Shown piece by piece: positions 8,896 to 17,972 of a stretch of DNA of 64,000 bases. The stretch lies in NCBI GenBank assembly GCA_021496925.1, contig CP053915.1, forward strand, positions 4,119,501-4,183,500. Reading direction: 5' to 3'. This DNA comes from Acidovorax sp. YS12 (GTDB lineage Bacteria > Pseudomonadota > Gammaproteobacteria > Burkholderiales > Burkholderiaceae_C). A program made the position numbers and the translations under genes. Each line of letters opens with the position of its first letter. The stretch's first letter is position 1. Below the pieces are notes generated by a model. That model ran no database searches and was not told the DNA's origin. It saw only the letters and a program-made list of their open reading frames with translations.

Positions 8896-9879
8896 TCAGC
8901 AGGACGCGCCGCCGAGCACGCGCGCGAAGACCGCCGCGTCCACGTTGCCGCCAGTGAGGGCCACGCCCACGGCCTGGCCGGCAATGTGCTCTTTCTCCTG
9001 CAGCGCGGCGGCCAGCGCGGCGGCGCCCGCGCCCTCGGCCGCGTTGTGCGTGTCGGTGTAGAGGGCGCGCATGGCGGCGGCCACCTCGGCGTCGCTCACC
9101 TGCACCACGTGGTCGAGGTGCGGCGCCAGGATGTCGAGCGCGGCCTGGTCGGCCACGCGGCAGGCCATGCCGTCGGCCAGTTCCGTGGTCACGGCGCTTT
9201 CCACCACGCGGCCGGCGGCGATCGAGTCGGCGTAGGTGGTGGCGTGGCTGCTGACCACGCCGACGATGCGCACGCCGTGCCCCAGCGCCTGCTTGGCGGC
9301 GATGGCGGCGCACGCCCCCGAGCCCTGGCCGATGGGCACGTAGGCCACGGCCATGTGCGGCACGGCGCGCAGGAATTCCCACCAGTACGTGGCCACGCCG
9401 CGCAGCAGGTCGGCGTGGAAGCTCGGCACCATGTGCGCGCCGCGCTCGGCGGCCAGGCGCATGGCGTGCTCGCGCGCCTCCTGGAAGTCGCTGCCGTGCT
9501 CGACCAGCGTGACGCCCAGCGCGCGCATGGCGGCGTTCTTCTCCTGTGAGTTGCCGCGCGGCACGACGATGGTGCAGGCCACGCCGTGGCGGCGCGCGGC
9601 CCAGCCCATGCTCTGGCCGTGGTTGCCGCGCGTGGCGCTGATGACCTCGCGGGGCAGCGCGCCGCGCCGCGCGAGCTGGTCGAAGTAGGTCAGGCCGCCC
9701 CGGATCTTGAACGCGCCCACGGGCGTGTGGTTCTCGTGCTTGAGCCAGCACTCGGCGCCCAGGCGCTGGCCCAGCAGCGCCCAGCGGTACTGCGGCGTGG
9801 CGGGAAAGTCCTGGTAGATGAGCTGGGCGGCGGTCTCGATGTCGGCCAGGGTGGGCAGGGAGGATGCGGGGTTTTTCAT
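8896..9879 (-). CDS. Threonine/serine dehydratase-like PLP enzyme
   Basis: 327 residues of fold type II PLP enzymes. The PLP lysine sits in GAFKIRGG (near 59), with the phosphate or substrate loop ATRGNHGQS (about 86-94) and a C-terminal VALTGGNVD. These motifs match catabolic threonine dehydratase and related ammonia-lyases that turn Thr or Ser into 2-oxoacid and ammonia. There is no C-terminal ACT domain, so the biosynthetic, isoleucine-regulated form is unlikely. Exact substrate uncertain. It is convergent with the RcnB-like gene. Confidence 0.82.
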   Translation of the reverse strand: MKNPASSLPTLADIETAAQLIYQDFPATPQYRWALLGQRLGAECWLKHENHTPVGAFKIRGGLTYFDQLARRGALPREVISATRGNHGQSMGWAARRHGVACTIVVPRGNSQEKNAAMRALGVTLVEHGSDFQEAREHAMRLAAERGAHMVPSFHADLLRGVATYWWEFLRAVPHMAVAYVPIGQGSGACAAIAAKQALGHGVRIVGVVSSHATTYADSIAAGRVVESAVTTELADGMACRVADQAALDILAPHLDHVVQVSDAEVAAAMRALYTDTHNAAEGAGAAALAAALQEKEHIAGQAVGVALTGGNVDAAVFARVLGGASC

Positions 9880-9882
9880 GGT

Positions 9883-9938
9883 CGAAATGGCCTCTGGGCC
9901 TTGCTGGTAAAGCGCGGGAAGCTATTGAGTTGATAGTA
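9883..9938. repeat. Degenerate dispersed repeat copy
   Basis: The stretch contains GGCCTCTGGGCCTTGCTGG, then AAAGCGCGGGAAGCTATTG, in the order seen in better copies. It fills the gap between the dehydratase and PhzF-family genes. Confidence 0.5.
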
Positions 9939-9941
9939 CGG

Positions 9942-10796
9942 TCAGAGCAGTACCGTGCCGTCAATGCACGTCACGCTGCTGCCGCCGACCCAGATGTGGC
10001 CGTCTTCCTGCGCAACATGGACGAGTCCGGCGCGCTGCAGCGCCGTGCCCTGGCGTGCCACATAGCGCGCCGGGGCCAGCCCGGCGCCGATGAGCCATTG
10101 CGCCAGTGCGGCGTTCAGGCTGCCGGTCACGGGGTCTTCGGTCAGGCCGTTGTTGCCGGGGAAGAAGGCGCGCACCTCGAAGGCGATGCCCTCGGCGCCG
10201 CTGGGCGCCACCACGCCCACGTCCAGGCCGGCGAGCAGGGCGGTGTCGGGGCGCAGCGCCAGCACCTGCCGCGCGTCGCGCAGCATCACGCCGCGCCACT
10301 GCGGGCCGTTGTCGCACCAGGCGTGCGCGGCGATGTCGCCGCGCGCCACGCCCAGGCCCTGGGCGATGCGCTGCACGTCGGCTTCGTCCAGCGGGCCGCT
10401 GCGGCGCAGCGGCGGCGCGGCAAAGGCCAGCCGGCCGCCGTCGCGGCGCAGCGTGACCAGGCCCACGCCGCATTCCTGCACCACCACGCCGTCCTGGCGC
10501 GGCTGGCCGCCGGCTTCGAGCCAGGCATGGCAGGTGCCCAGCGTGGGGTGCCCGGCAAAGGGCAGCTCGCGCCCCGGGCAGAAGATGCGCACGCGGTAGT
10601 CGGCCCCGGCCGCGCGGCCTTCGGCCGTGGGCGGCAGCACGAAAGTGGCTTCGGACAGGTTGGTCCAGTGCGTGAAGTGCTGCATGGCCTCGGTGGCCAG
10701 GCCCGTGCCGTCCAGCACCACGGCCAGCGGGTTGCCGCGGTAGGCCTCGGCGGTGAAGACATCGACTTGCTTGAAAGGGCGTTGGCGCAGGGGCAT
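9942..10796 (-). CDS. PhzF family isomerase/epimerase
   Basis: 284 residues with the twofold diaminopimelate-epimerase-like fold of PhzF proteins. The N-terminal FKQVDVFTAEAYRGNPLAVV is the family hallmark; NLSEATFV (about 48-55) holds the catalytic glutamate, and a C-terminal DPVTGSLNAALAQWL matches the second-lobe signature. PhzF itself isomerises a phenazine precursor, but most members have unknown substrates and no phenazine genes lie here. The same-strand neighbours (aminotransferase upstream, dehydratase downstream) suggest amino-acid-related metabolism. Confidence 0.88.
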   Translation of the reverse strand: MPLRQRPFKQVDVFTAEAYRGNPLAVVLDGTGLATEAMQHFTHWTNLSEATFVLPPTAEGRAAGADYRVRIFCPGRELPFAGHPTLGTCHAWLEAGGQPRQDGVVVQECGVGLVTLRRDGGRLAFAAPPLRRSGPLDEADVQRIAQGLGVARGDIAAHAWCDNGPQWRGVMLRDARQVLALRPDTALLAGLDVGVVAPSGAEGIAFEVRAFFPGNNGLTEDPVTGSLNAALAQWLIGAGLAPARYVARQGTALQRAGLVHVAQEDGHIWVGGSSVTCIDGTVLL

Positions 10797-10872
10797 GGCG
10801 TTTTTCCAGGGTGTGGCAGGCCACGCCCCTGGCGCGGGCCAGGGGCGGGTTGCTGCGGGAGCAGGGGGGAGG

Positions 10873-12060
10873 TTAGGTGCGCGCCAGGCGCGCGCGCACG
10901 GCGTCGGCCAGGGCCTTGACGCCGGCGTCGATCTGCGCCGGGCTGGCCGTCACGAACGACAGGCGCAGCGTGCGCGTGTCGGGTGCCTCGGCGTAGAAGG
11001 CCGCGCCGGGCACGAAGGCCACGTTGCGCTCCACGGCCTCGGGCAGCAGGTCGATGGCGTTCATGCCTTCGGGCAGGCGTGCCCACAGGAACATGCCGCC
11101 GTCCGGGCGGCTCCAGGCCACGCCCAGGCTGGCCAGCTCGCGCTCCAGCGCGGCGTGCATGGCATCGCGCTGGCGCTTGTACAGGGCGCGGATGGTGGGC
11201 ACGTGGCGGTCCAGGAAGCCGTCCTTCAGCACCTCGGCCACCATGCGCTGGTTGAAGCTGGGGCTGTGCAGGTCGGCCGCCTGCTTGGCCTGCAGCAGCT
11301 TGGGGTAGATGGCCTGGGGCGCCACCACGTAGCCCAGGCGTAGGCCCGGCGCCAGCACCTTGGAGAAGCTGCCCAGGTAGATGCAGCCCTCGGGGTTGCG
11401 CGCCGTCAGCGGCGCGGGCGGGGGCTGGTCGAACCACAGGTCGCCGTAGGGGTTGTCCTCGACCAGGGGCACGCCCAGTTCGGCCGCCTTGGCCACCAGC
11501 GCGGCGCGGCGCGCCTCGCTCATGGTGCGGCCCGTGGGGTTCTGGAAGTTGGGCAGCAGGTACATGAAGCGCGCGCGCCCGCTGCCGTGCCCGGCCGCCA
11601 AGGCGAAGTCGTCCACCAGCGGGCCTTCGTCGTCGCTGGCCACGCTGACGATGGTCGGCTCCATGGGCGTGAAGGCCTGCAGCGCGCCCAGGTAGGTGGG
11701 CGTTTCGACCAGCACGCGGCTGCCTTCGTCGACCAGCACCTTGGCCACCAGGTCCAGGCCCTGCTGCGAGCCGGTGGTGATCAGCACCTGGGCCGGATCC
11801 ACGTCCCACGGCAGCCACTGGGCCACGGCCTCGCGCAGCGCGGGAAAGCCTTCGCTCGCGGCGTACTGCAGGGCGGCCGGGCCGTCCTGGGCCAGCACGG
11901 TGGCGGCGGCGCGCGCGAAGTCATCGACCGGAAAGGTCTTGGGCGAGGGCAGGCCGCCCGCCAGGCTGATGATGCCGGGCTTTTCGGTGACCTTGAGGAT
12001 CTCGCGGATCACCGAGGGGTTCATCTTGGCGGCGCGTGCGGCCAGGGTCCAATTCGTCAT
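10873..12060 (-). CDS. PLP-dependent aminotransferase (2-aminoadipate/aromatic type)
   Basis: 395 residues, class I/II fold type I aminotransferase. Visible are SLAGGLPSPKTFP (N-terminal), an LQYAASEGFPALREA segment, ITTGSQQGLDL, and the PLP-lysine motif SFSKVLAPGLRLGY near 235-248. This set is typical of the LysN/MocR-like aminotransferase subgroup. It may act on 2-aminoadipate, aromatic or branched-chain amino acids; the sequence does not decide. It precedes the phzF-like gene on the same strand with a 76-bp gap. Confidence 0.85.
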   Translation of the reverse strand: MTNWTLAARAAKMNPSVIREILKVTEKPGIISLAGGLPSPKTFPVDDFARAAATVLAQDGPAALQYAASEGFPALREAVAQWLPWDVDPAQVLITTGSQQGLDLVAKVLVDEGSRVLVETPTYLGALQAFTPMEPTIVSVASDDEGPLVDDFALAAGHGSGRARFMYLLPNFQNPTGRTMSEARRAALVAKAAELGVPLVEDNPYGDLWFDQPPPAPLTARNPEGCIYLGSFSKVLAPGLRLGYVVAPQAIYPKLLQAKQAADLHSPSFNQRMVAEVLKDGFLDRHVPTIRALYKRQRDAMHAALERELASLGVAWSRPDGGMFLWARLPEGMNAIDLLPEAVERNVAFVPGAAFYAEAPDTRTLRLSFVTASPAQIDAGVKALADAVRARLART

Positions 12061-12179
12061 TCAGTATCTCCAGGGGCGCACGCCAGGTGCGCCGGATCGT
12101 TCAGAAAATGCCGTTGTGCGGCGGGCTGCCGCCCTGCGGGTGGGGCGGCGGGTGCAATGGTATCTGGCAAGCACCGGGG

Positions 12180-13094
12180 TCATGACAGCCGCTTGCCCGC
12201 CACCACGGTGGCCACCACCGCCAGGGCGAAGCCGAGCGTTACCACGTCCAGCGGCTCGCCCAGCAGCGGGATGGCGGCCAGGATGGAAAAGAACGGCTGC
12301 AGCAGCTGCGTCTGGCTCACGCGCAGCGCGCCGCCCAGGGCCAGCCCGCGGTACCAGGCGAAGAAGCCGGCCCACATCGAGAACACGCCCACGTACAGGA
12401 AGCCGCCCCAGGCCGACGGCGCGATGGGCTGCGCGGGCCACAGCCACAGCGTGGCCGGCAGGGTGGCCGGCAGCGCCAGCAGGCACACCCAGCAGATCAC
12501 GCGCTCGGCCCCCAGCGCGGGCGTGATGCGCGCGCCGTGGATGTAGCCCACCGAGGCCGCCACCACCGCGCCCACCAGCAGCGCGTCGGCCGCCTCCAGG
12601 CCAAAGCCATGGCCCTGCTGCCCGCCGCGCAGCAGCGAGAACGCCACCACCAGCACGCTGCCCAGCACCGCGCACACCCAGAAGCCCAGGCGCGCGCGCT
12701 GGTGCAGCACCAGCGCCGCCACGCCCGCCGTCACCAGCGGCAGCAGCGCCGTGACCACAGCCGCGTGGCTGGCCGTGACGCTGCGCAGCGCGTACGCCAG
12801 CAGCAGCGGGTAGCCCAGGGCATTGCCCAGCACGGCCCAGCCCAGGTGCTTGAACTGGTGCGGCTGCGGGCGCGGCGAGCGCGTGGCCAGCAAAAAGACC
12901 GCCGACAGCAGCCCCGCCAGCGCCGCGCGGCCCAGCGTGACGAACCAGGGCGAGAGCTGGGGCTGGTCGTGCGTGCCCGTGGCCAGCCGCGTGGCAGGCA
13001 GGGTGACGGCGAAGATCGCCACGCCCAGCACGCCGAGCCACAGGCCCAGGGTCTGGTCCCGGCGCGAGGGGTGAAGGGATGGATGGGCGCTCAT
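12180..13094 (-). CDS. EamA/DMT-family exporter
   Basis: 304 residues with about ten predicted membrane helices and the internal duplication of EamA (drug/metabolite transporter) proteins. The likely role is export of an amino acid or other metabolite. Its ATG (13094) overlaps the stop codon of the upstream lysE-type gene by four bases (ATGA), so the two are translationally coupled. The frame remains open upstream of this ATG, but that part is out-of-frame reading of the LysE gene. Confidence 0.85.
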   Translation of the reverse strand: MSAHPSLHPSRRDQTLGLWLGVLGVAIFAVTLPATRLATGTHDQPQLSPWFVTLGRAALAGLLSAVFLLATRSPRPQPHQFKHLGWAVLGNALGYPLLLAYALRSVTASHAAVVTALLPLVTAGVAALVLHQRARLGFWVCAVLGSVLVVAFSLLRGGQQGHGFGLEAADALLVGAVVAASVGYIHGARITPALGAERVICWVCLLALPATLPATLWLWPAQPIAPSAWGGFLYVGVFSMWAGFFAWYRGLALGGALRVSQTQLLQPFFSILAAIPLLGEPLDVVTLGFALAVVATVVAGKRLS

Positions 13095-13690
13095 GCTGTC
13101 ACCATCCAGGCCGCAGTGAGCACCAGCACCAGCGCCATGGCGCGGTTGAACCACAGCAGGCGCTGCCCGCGCGCCAGCCAGTGGCGCAGCAGCGCCCCCG
13201 TGGCGGCGTACAGCAGGTTGCTGGCGAGGGCGAAGAACGCCATCACCGGCAGCACCACGGCCAGGCGCTCCAGGCTGTCGGCGCGGCCGATGACCCAGCC
13301 GGCCACGATGGTCAGCGCCAGCAGCCAGGCCTTGATGTTGACGAACTGCAGCGCCGCGCCCTGCCAGAAGCCCACGTGCATGCGGTGCGCGTCGGCCTCG
13401 GCCAGGCGGTGGCTGCCGCTGAGCTTCACGGCCAGCCACAGCAGGTAGGCGATGCCCGCGCCCTTGATGGCCCAGCGCAGCGCGGGCGCGGCCACCACCA
13501 GCGCGCCCACGCCGCCCGCGCACAGCAGCAGCAAGGCGCTCCAGCCCACCGGCACCGAGAGCACGAAGCGCAGCGCATGGCGCAGCCCGTGGTTGGCCGC
13601 CAGGGCCGTGGACAGCGTGGTGTTCGGCCCGGGGCTGAAGCTCATGGCGGTGGCCAGGAGCAGCAGGGCGGTGAATTCGGCAGTGGGCAT
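13091..13690 (-). CDS. LysE/RhtB-family amino acid exporter
   Basis: 199 residues. The N-terminal MSFSPGPNTTL is the LysE-family signature (SPGPN), and six hydrophobic helices fit the family. It probably exports an amino acid or homoserine-lactone-like compound. It is divergent from a MocR-type regulator with a shared 128-bp control region, the usual arrangement in which the regulator controls the exporter. Confidence 0.87.
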   Translation of the reverse strand: MPTAEFTALLLLATAMSFSPGPNTTLSTALAANHGLRHALRFVLSVPVGWSALLLLCAGGVGALVVAAPALRWAIKGAGIAYLLWLAVKLSGSHRLAEADAHRMHVGFWQGAALQFVNIKAWLLALTIVAGWVIGRADSLERLAVVLPVMAFFALASNLLYAATGALLRHWLARGQRLLWFNRAMALVLVLTAAWMVTA

Positions 13691-13742
13691 GTTGATTTTT
13701 GGGGTGCGTGGGCGTTCAATGTAGGGCTTTCACCATTACAGT

Positions 13743-13783
13743 GCCAATACAGTTTGACTGACAAAAACAACCGCTGTATTGGC
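13743..13783. promoter_or_regulatory. Inverted-repeat operator and promoter between lysE-type and mocR-type genes
   Basis: GCCAATACAG (13743-13752) and CTGTATTGGC (13774-13783) are perfect 10-bp inverted copies with 21 bp between them. A promoter reading toward the regulator overlaps: TTGACT (13754-13759), a 17-bp spacer, then TATTGG (13777-13782), so the right arm covers the -10 box. This is a likely binding site for the adjacent MocR-type regulator; the assignment is inferred from position. Confidence 0.6.
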
Positions 13784-13818
13784 CGCCGCATCACTACAGG
13801 CCCCGGAGCCTCGCCGCC

Positions 13819-15288
13819 ATGCTGAAACGATCCGCCCAGTCGTCCCTGACCGAACAGCTCGCCGAGCGCTTTGCCGAGCGCATCCGCAACCGGCTGCTGC
13901 CCGCGGGCGCGCGCTTGCCCTCGGTGCGCGAGTGCGCGCGCCAGCAGGGCGTGAGCCCGTACACCGTGGTGGCGGCCTACGACCAGCTGCTGGCCCAGGG
14001 GCTGGTGGAGGCGCGGCCGCAGCGCGGCTTCTTCGTGCGCGATGCAGCGCAAAAAATGCCCGCAGCGCCCGTCGATCAAGCGCCAGCAGCTCTTAAAAGC
14101 ATAGTGCGCGAGGCGCCGGGGGCGCAGCCGCAGGCGCCGTCGGGCGCGCGCTTCAACGCCACGGTGCTGATCCGGGGCATGTTCCACCAGGGCTCGAACA
14201 CGCCGCAGCCGGGCTCGGGCGTGCTGCCCATGGACTGGCTGCAAACCAGCTTTTTGCCCGCCGCCGTGCGCAAGGTCATGGCCGAAGGGGCGCTGCAGGA
14301 CAGCCTGCTGGGCTACGGCGACCCGCTCGGCACGCCCGCGCTGCGCGCCGCGCTGTCGCACCGCCTGCAGGACCTGGGCGTGCCCGCATCGCCCGCACAG
14401 GTGATGACCACGGTGGGCGCCACGCAGGCGCTGGACATCGTCAGCCGCACCCTGCTCAAGGCAGGCGACCCGGTGATGGTCGAGGAGCCGGGCTGGTCGG
14501 TCGAGTTCGCCCGGCTCGACGCGCTGGGCATGCGCGTGCTGCCCGTGCCGCGCCGCGCCGAAGGCCCCGACCTGGAGGTGATGGCGCGCTACTGCGAGCT
14601 GCACGCGCCCAAGCTGTTCGTCAGCGTGAGCGTGCTGCACAACCCCACGGGCTACAGCCTCGCGCCCGGGCGGGCGCACCAGGTGCTGCAACTGGCGCAG
14701 CGCCACGGCTTTCATGTGGTGGAAGACGACACCTACAGCCACATCGCCCCCGGGCACGCCACGCGCCTGACGGTGCTCGACGGCCTGTCACGCAGCATCT
14801 ACGTGGGCGGCTTCGCCAAGATCCTGGCGCCCGCCTGGCGCATCGGCTACCTGGCCGCGCCCGTGGCGCTGATGGAGCGCCTGCTCGACACCAAGCTGCT
14901 GTCCACGCTCACCACGCCGTCGCTGCTGGAAAAGGCGCTGGCCCTGTGCATCGAGCAGGGCCAGCTGCGCCGCCATGGCGAGCGCATGCGCCAGCGCCTG
15001 GCCCAGGCGCGCGCGCGCAGCGTGCAACTGGCGCTGGAGGCGGGCTGCACCTTCGCCGCCGAGCCGGGCGGCATGTTCGGCTGGGTCGAAACCGGGGTGG
15101 ACACCGACGTGCTGGCCCAGCGCATGCTGGACGAGGGCTACCTGCTCGCGCCCGGCGCGCTGTTCCACGCCAGCCGCCAGCCCAGCACGCTGATGCGCAT
15201 CAACTTCTCCACCACGCAGGACGCGCAGTTCTGGCGCGTATTCCAGCGCGTGCGCGCGCAAACGCTGGAGAAGGTGCAAAAAAGATAG
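13819..15288 (+). CDS. MocR-type regulator: GntR winged helix fused to aminotransferase domain
   Basis: 489 residues. Residues about 10-75 form a GntR winged helix (LPAGARLPSVRECARQQGVS, then YDQLLAQGLVEARPQRGFF). After a linker of about 50 residues comes a fold type I aminotransferase domain with TTVGATQALD, VEEPGWSVEF, and GGFAKILAPAWRIGYLAA carrying the PLP lysine. Such proteins sense a metabolite through PLP and control a divergent target, here the lysE/eamA pair. The linker contains a dispersed-repeat copy, and the stop codon TAG is the first part of another copy. Confidence 0.88.
   Translation: MLKRSAQSSLTEQLAERFAERIRNRLLPAGARLPSVRECARQQGVSPYTVVAAYDQLLAQGLVEARPQRGFFVRDAAQKMPAAPVDQAPAALKSIVREAPGAQPQAPSGARFNATVLIRGMFHQGSNTPQPGSGVLPMDWLQTSFLPAAVRKVMAEGALQDSLLGYGDPLGTPALRAALSHRLQDLGVPASPAQVMTTVGATQALDIVSRTLLKAGDPVMVEEPGWSVEFARLDALGMRVLPVPRRAEGPDLEVMARYCELHAPKLFVSVSVLHNPTGYSLAPGRAHQVLQLAQRHGFHVVEDDTYSHIAPGHATRLTVLDGLSRSIYVGGFAKILAPAWRIGYLAAPVALMERLLDTKLLSTLTTPSLLEKALALCIEQGQLRRHGERMRQRLAQARARSVQLALEAGCTFAAEPGGMFGWVETGVDTDVLAQRMLDEGYLLAPGALFHASRQPSTLMRINFSTTQDAQFWRVFQRVRAQTLEKVQKR
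14072..14104. repeat. Dispersed repeat half-unit in the MocR linker
   Basis: CAAGCGCCAGCAGCT (14077-14091) followed by TTAAAAGCATAG resembles the family core. It falls in frame in the linker between the DNA-binding and aminotransferase domains. Confidence 0.5.
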
Positions 15289-15335
15289 CTGCCAGCGCTT
15301 TCCTGGCAAGGGCTGGAGCCTTGTTTGGCTTCAAT
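15285..15335. repeat. Dispersed repeat copy between convergent genes
   Basis: It reads ATAGCTGCCAGCGCTTTCC at its left end and ends in GGAGCCTTGTTTGGCTTCAAT. Its left end provides the TAG stop of the MocR-type gene, and its right end (TTGAagcc read in reverse) provides the TGA stop of the convergent HDOD gene. Confidence 0.8.
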
Positions 15336-16587
15336 CCCTGTGCGCGCCGGGCCGTTCCACCTGCAGGTCGCTCAGCACGCGCAGCAGCGCGCGGTTCACG
15401 CTCTCCGGATCCATCTCGTGCGTTTCGCACAGGGTGCGCACGACCTTGGCGTCGTCGTGTTCGAGGGCGCAGGCCATCTGCAGCGCGGGCGCGTAGGGGC
15501 CGGTCTGCAGCACGATGGCGTCGGCAATGCGGTCCGACAGCGGCAGGCGCCGCAGGATGGTGCCCATGGGCTCGTTCAGCAGTTCGTCGAGCTGCGAGAA
15601 CAGGCCGGTGAGGTAGACCTCGCGGCGCAGGTTGTGCTCGATGCCGGCTTCCACCAGGCGCTCGGTGAGCCGGGCGCGCAGCACCATGGCTTCGCGGATG
15701 GGCTGCAGGTTCGGGTCCTGGCTGGCGTGGGGCAACTGGTTCGCCAGCCAGCGCTGCAGCGTGCCGTAGCCCATCATGACCAGGCCGCGGCGCAGCGAAT
15801 CGACGCCGGTGCGCAGGCCCAGCGCGGCCGAGTTGGTGTAGACCATGAAGCGGTAGGCCAGCAGCGGCTCCTCGCCCAGGATGTGCTCGAAGGCTTCGAG
15901 CGACTGCTCGGCGTCGATGGCCTTCATCAGGCGCAGCACGCTCTCGCGCGCGGGCTGCAGGGGCTGGTGGCGCAGGCCGTAGAGCACGTCTTCGACGGGC
16001 CAGCCGGCCACGGCCACGGCGCGGTGCCGGTCCAGGCACAGCGAGGCCAGGGCGAGGTTGGGCAGGTTCTCGTACATCTGCCCGTCGATCAGCGGGCTGG
16101 GGCGTGGCGGGGTGGCCGGGCGCTGCACGCCGGTGCCCGGGGTGCGCGGGGCCACCGACTGCAGCGCGGTCACCACGTCCTGCGGCGACAGGTTCAACAG
16201 GCTGTTGTCGAAGCAGGTGGCGATGTCGGCGGGCGGCAGCTGCGCCAGCTCGCCGCGCCACACCAGCTTGAGGCCGCGCTGGTGGCCGGCCTGCACGGCG
16301 GCGAACAGCGTGGAGTCGGCGAGCCAGTCGCCGCGCACCTCGATCCACGGGCTGCCGCGCGGCGCCTGCTGCAGCAGTTGCAGCAGCAGCTGGCGCGACT
16401 GCGGCGAGAGCAGCAGCGGGGGGGAGCTGGCCGACCACAGCTCCTGCAGCGTGCGCAGCAGGTGCGGGGCATCCACGGTGATGGCAGGATCGTCCTGGAC
16501 ATAAAGCTGGACGCCGGCCAGGTGGCGGCTGGCGTTCCACAACGGGCGGTAGCCTAGCGTGAGGCTGCCGAGGACGGATTGCACCAT
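15331..16587 (-). CDS. EAL/HDOD-domain signalling protein (YuxH-like)
   Basis: 418 residues. The C-terminal half (about 200-400) is an HDOD domain (conserved run from LLAYRFMVYTNSAALGLR through RRGLVMMGYGTLQRWL to REVYLTGLFSQLDELL). The N-terminal half looks like a worn EAL domain; no intact EAL catalytic motif is seen, so c-di-GMP cleavage is unlikely. Such proteins act in motility, virulence and chemotaxis signalling. It sits 21 bp after flgL on the same strand, so it may be part of the flagellar operon. No strong ribosome site precedes the ATG. Confidence 0.78.
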   Translation of the reverse strand: MVQSVLGSLTLGYRPLWNASRHLAGVQLYVQDDPAITVDAPHLLRTLQELWSASSPPLLLSPQSRQLLLQLLQQAPRGSPWIEVRGDWLADSTLFAAVQAGHQRGLKLVWRGELAQLPPADIATCFDNSLLNLSPQDVVTALQSVAPRTPGTGVQRPATPPRPSPLIDGQMYENLPNLALASLCLDRHRAVAVAGWPVEDVLYGLRHQPLQPARESVLRLMKAIDAEQSLEAFEHILGEEPLLAYRFMVYTNSAALGLRTGVDSLRRGLVMMGYGTLQRWLANQLPHASQDPNLQPIREAMVLRARLTERLVEAGIEHNLRREVYLTGLFSQLDELLNEPMGTILRRLPLSDRIADAIVLQTGPYAPALQMACALEHDDAKVVRTLCETHEMDPESVNRALLRVLSDLQVERPGAHRD

Positions 16588-16608
16588 GGAGGGATTGCGC
16601 TGGGCGTT

Positions 16609-17952
16609 TTAGCTGATGTAGTTGAACAGGCTCAGCTTCTGTACCTGGGCGTAGGACTGGAGGGCGGCCTGGTATCCGACCTGGGCGTTCTGGAAGTCGG
16701 AAATGCCTTTGATCATATCCAGATCCTCGGCGCGCGAACGGTCGGCTTCGAGCTGGAGCGAGCGGTTTTCCTGGTCGCCGGTGATGCGGTCGGCGCGGTT
16801 GAGCAACTCGCCCGCGTAGCCGCGTATGTTGTGCAGGCGCTCCAGGCCCTTGTCGATGTTGGCCAGCGCCTGGCCCACGGCCTGGCTGGCGGCGTTGTTG
16901 TTGGCGGCGCCGCCGATGTCGCGGATGGCCGTGTCGATGACGCTGGCGATGCTGGGACTGGTGGTGAGCGTCACGGTGTCGCCCGGGGCGGGCGAGAGCA
17001 CCAGGTTGCCGTCCTTGTCCTTGGCGGGCGTGGCGCTGATGTTGAACTTGAGCGTGGCGCCGCCGGGGTCGTCGATGCTGACGGGGATGGCGGTCAGCTG
17101 GTCGGCCTTCAGCCCGGCCACGGTCTGCGGGCCGGGCGAGGTGTAGTTGGGGTTGTCGCTGCTGATGTCGTAGGTGGCGTCGTAGGTGCCGTCGGGGTTC
17201 ATCGTCACGCCGGTGAATGTGACGGAGTAGGTGTACGGGTTGGCCGGCGGCGCGGGCTGCTGCAGCAGGTGCGCGTTGGTGACCTGCACGGCGTCGGTGC
17301 CGAAGCGGCGCCCGTCTTGCGGGTAGGCCGGGTTGGCGTTGGAGAGGCTGGCGTTGTATACGCCGTCGCGCTGCGGGTCGAACATGAAGGCCGAGTGGCC
17401 GTCGAGCGTGAGCGGCACGGTCACGCCGGTGCTGGCGTTCTGGCCAGGCAGGCCGTCGAACTGGTAGTCGGGGTTGCCCGTGAGCGGCCCGAGGAAGGGC
17501 GTGAGCGCGCTGCCGAGCGCGCCCAGCAGCGGAATGCCGTTGGTGTCCTTGCGGTTGACCACATCGGTGAGTTGCTCGCGCAGGCTCTGCAGCTGGTTGG
17601 CGTAGGTCTTGCGGTCCTCGGGCTTGAGCGTGCCGCCGCCCGCGGCCACCATGATCTCGCGCATGTTCTGCACCAGCTTCACGGCGTCGCCCAGCGTCGA
17701 TTCGGCCTGGGCCACGGCGTTGCGCTGCACTTCAAGCGCGCGCTGCTCGGTCTGGATGCGGTTGATGCGCGTGAGCGCGCGCTCGGCCTGCGCGGCGGCC
17801 ACGGGGTCGTCGCTGGGGCGCACCACGCGCTTGCCGGCCGTGAGGTTCTCCTGCAGGCCCGACAGGATGTTCTGGCGCACGTTCAGGTTCTGGCGCGCGT
17901 TGTCGTACGTGTTGGCCGTGCCCATGCGGTAGATGGTGAGGCTGTTGCTCAT
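16609..17952 (-). CDS. flgL: Flagellar hook-associated protein 3 (hook-filament junction)
   Basis: 447 residues. The N-terminal helix region (ANTYDNARQNLNVRQNILSG, KRVVRPSDDPVAAAQAERAL) and the C-terminal region (NADRITGDQENRSLQLEADR, SYAQVQKLSLFNYIS) are flagellin-like coiled segments that form the junction between hook and filament; the middle is the variable exposed domain. It is longer than E. coli FlgL (about 317 aa), because of that middle domain. An AGGAG ribosome site lies before the ATG, 20 bp after flgK. Confidence 0.93.
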   Translation of the reverse strand: MSNSLTIYRMGTANTYDNARQNLNVRQNILSGLQENLTAGKRVVRPSDDPVAAAQAERALTRINRIQTEQRALEVQRNAVAQAESTLGDAVKLVQNMREIMVAAGGGTLKPEDRKTYANQLQSLREQLTDVVNRKDTNGIPLLGALGSALTPFLGPLTGNPDYQFDGLPGQNASTGVTVPLTLDGHSAFMFDPQRDGVYNASLSNANPAYPQDGRRFGTDAVQVTNAHLLQQPAPPANPYTYSVTFTGVTMNPDGTYDATYDISSDNPNYTSPGPQTVAGLKADQLTAIPVSIDDPGGATLKFNISATPAKDKDGNLVLSPAPGDTVTLTTSPSIASVIDTAIRDIGGAANNNAASQAVGQALANIDKGLERLHNIRGYAGELLNRADRITGDQENRSLQLEADRSRAEDLDMIKGISDFQNAQVGYQAALQSYAQVQKLSLFNYIS

Positions 17953-17972
17953 GGTGGTCTCCTGGGGGCGGA

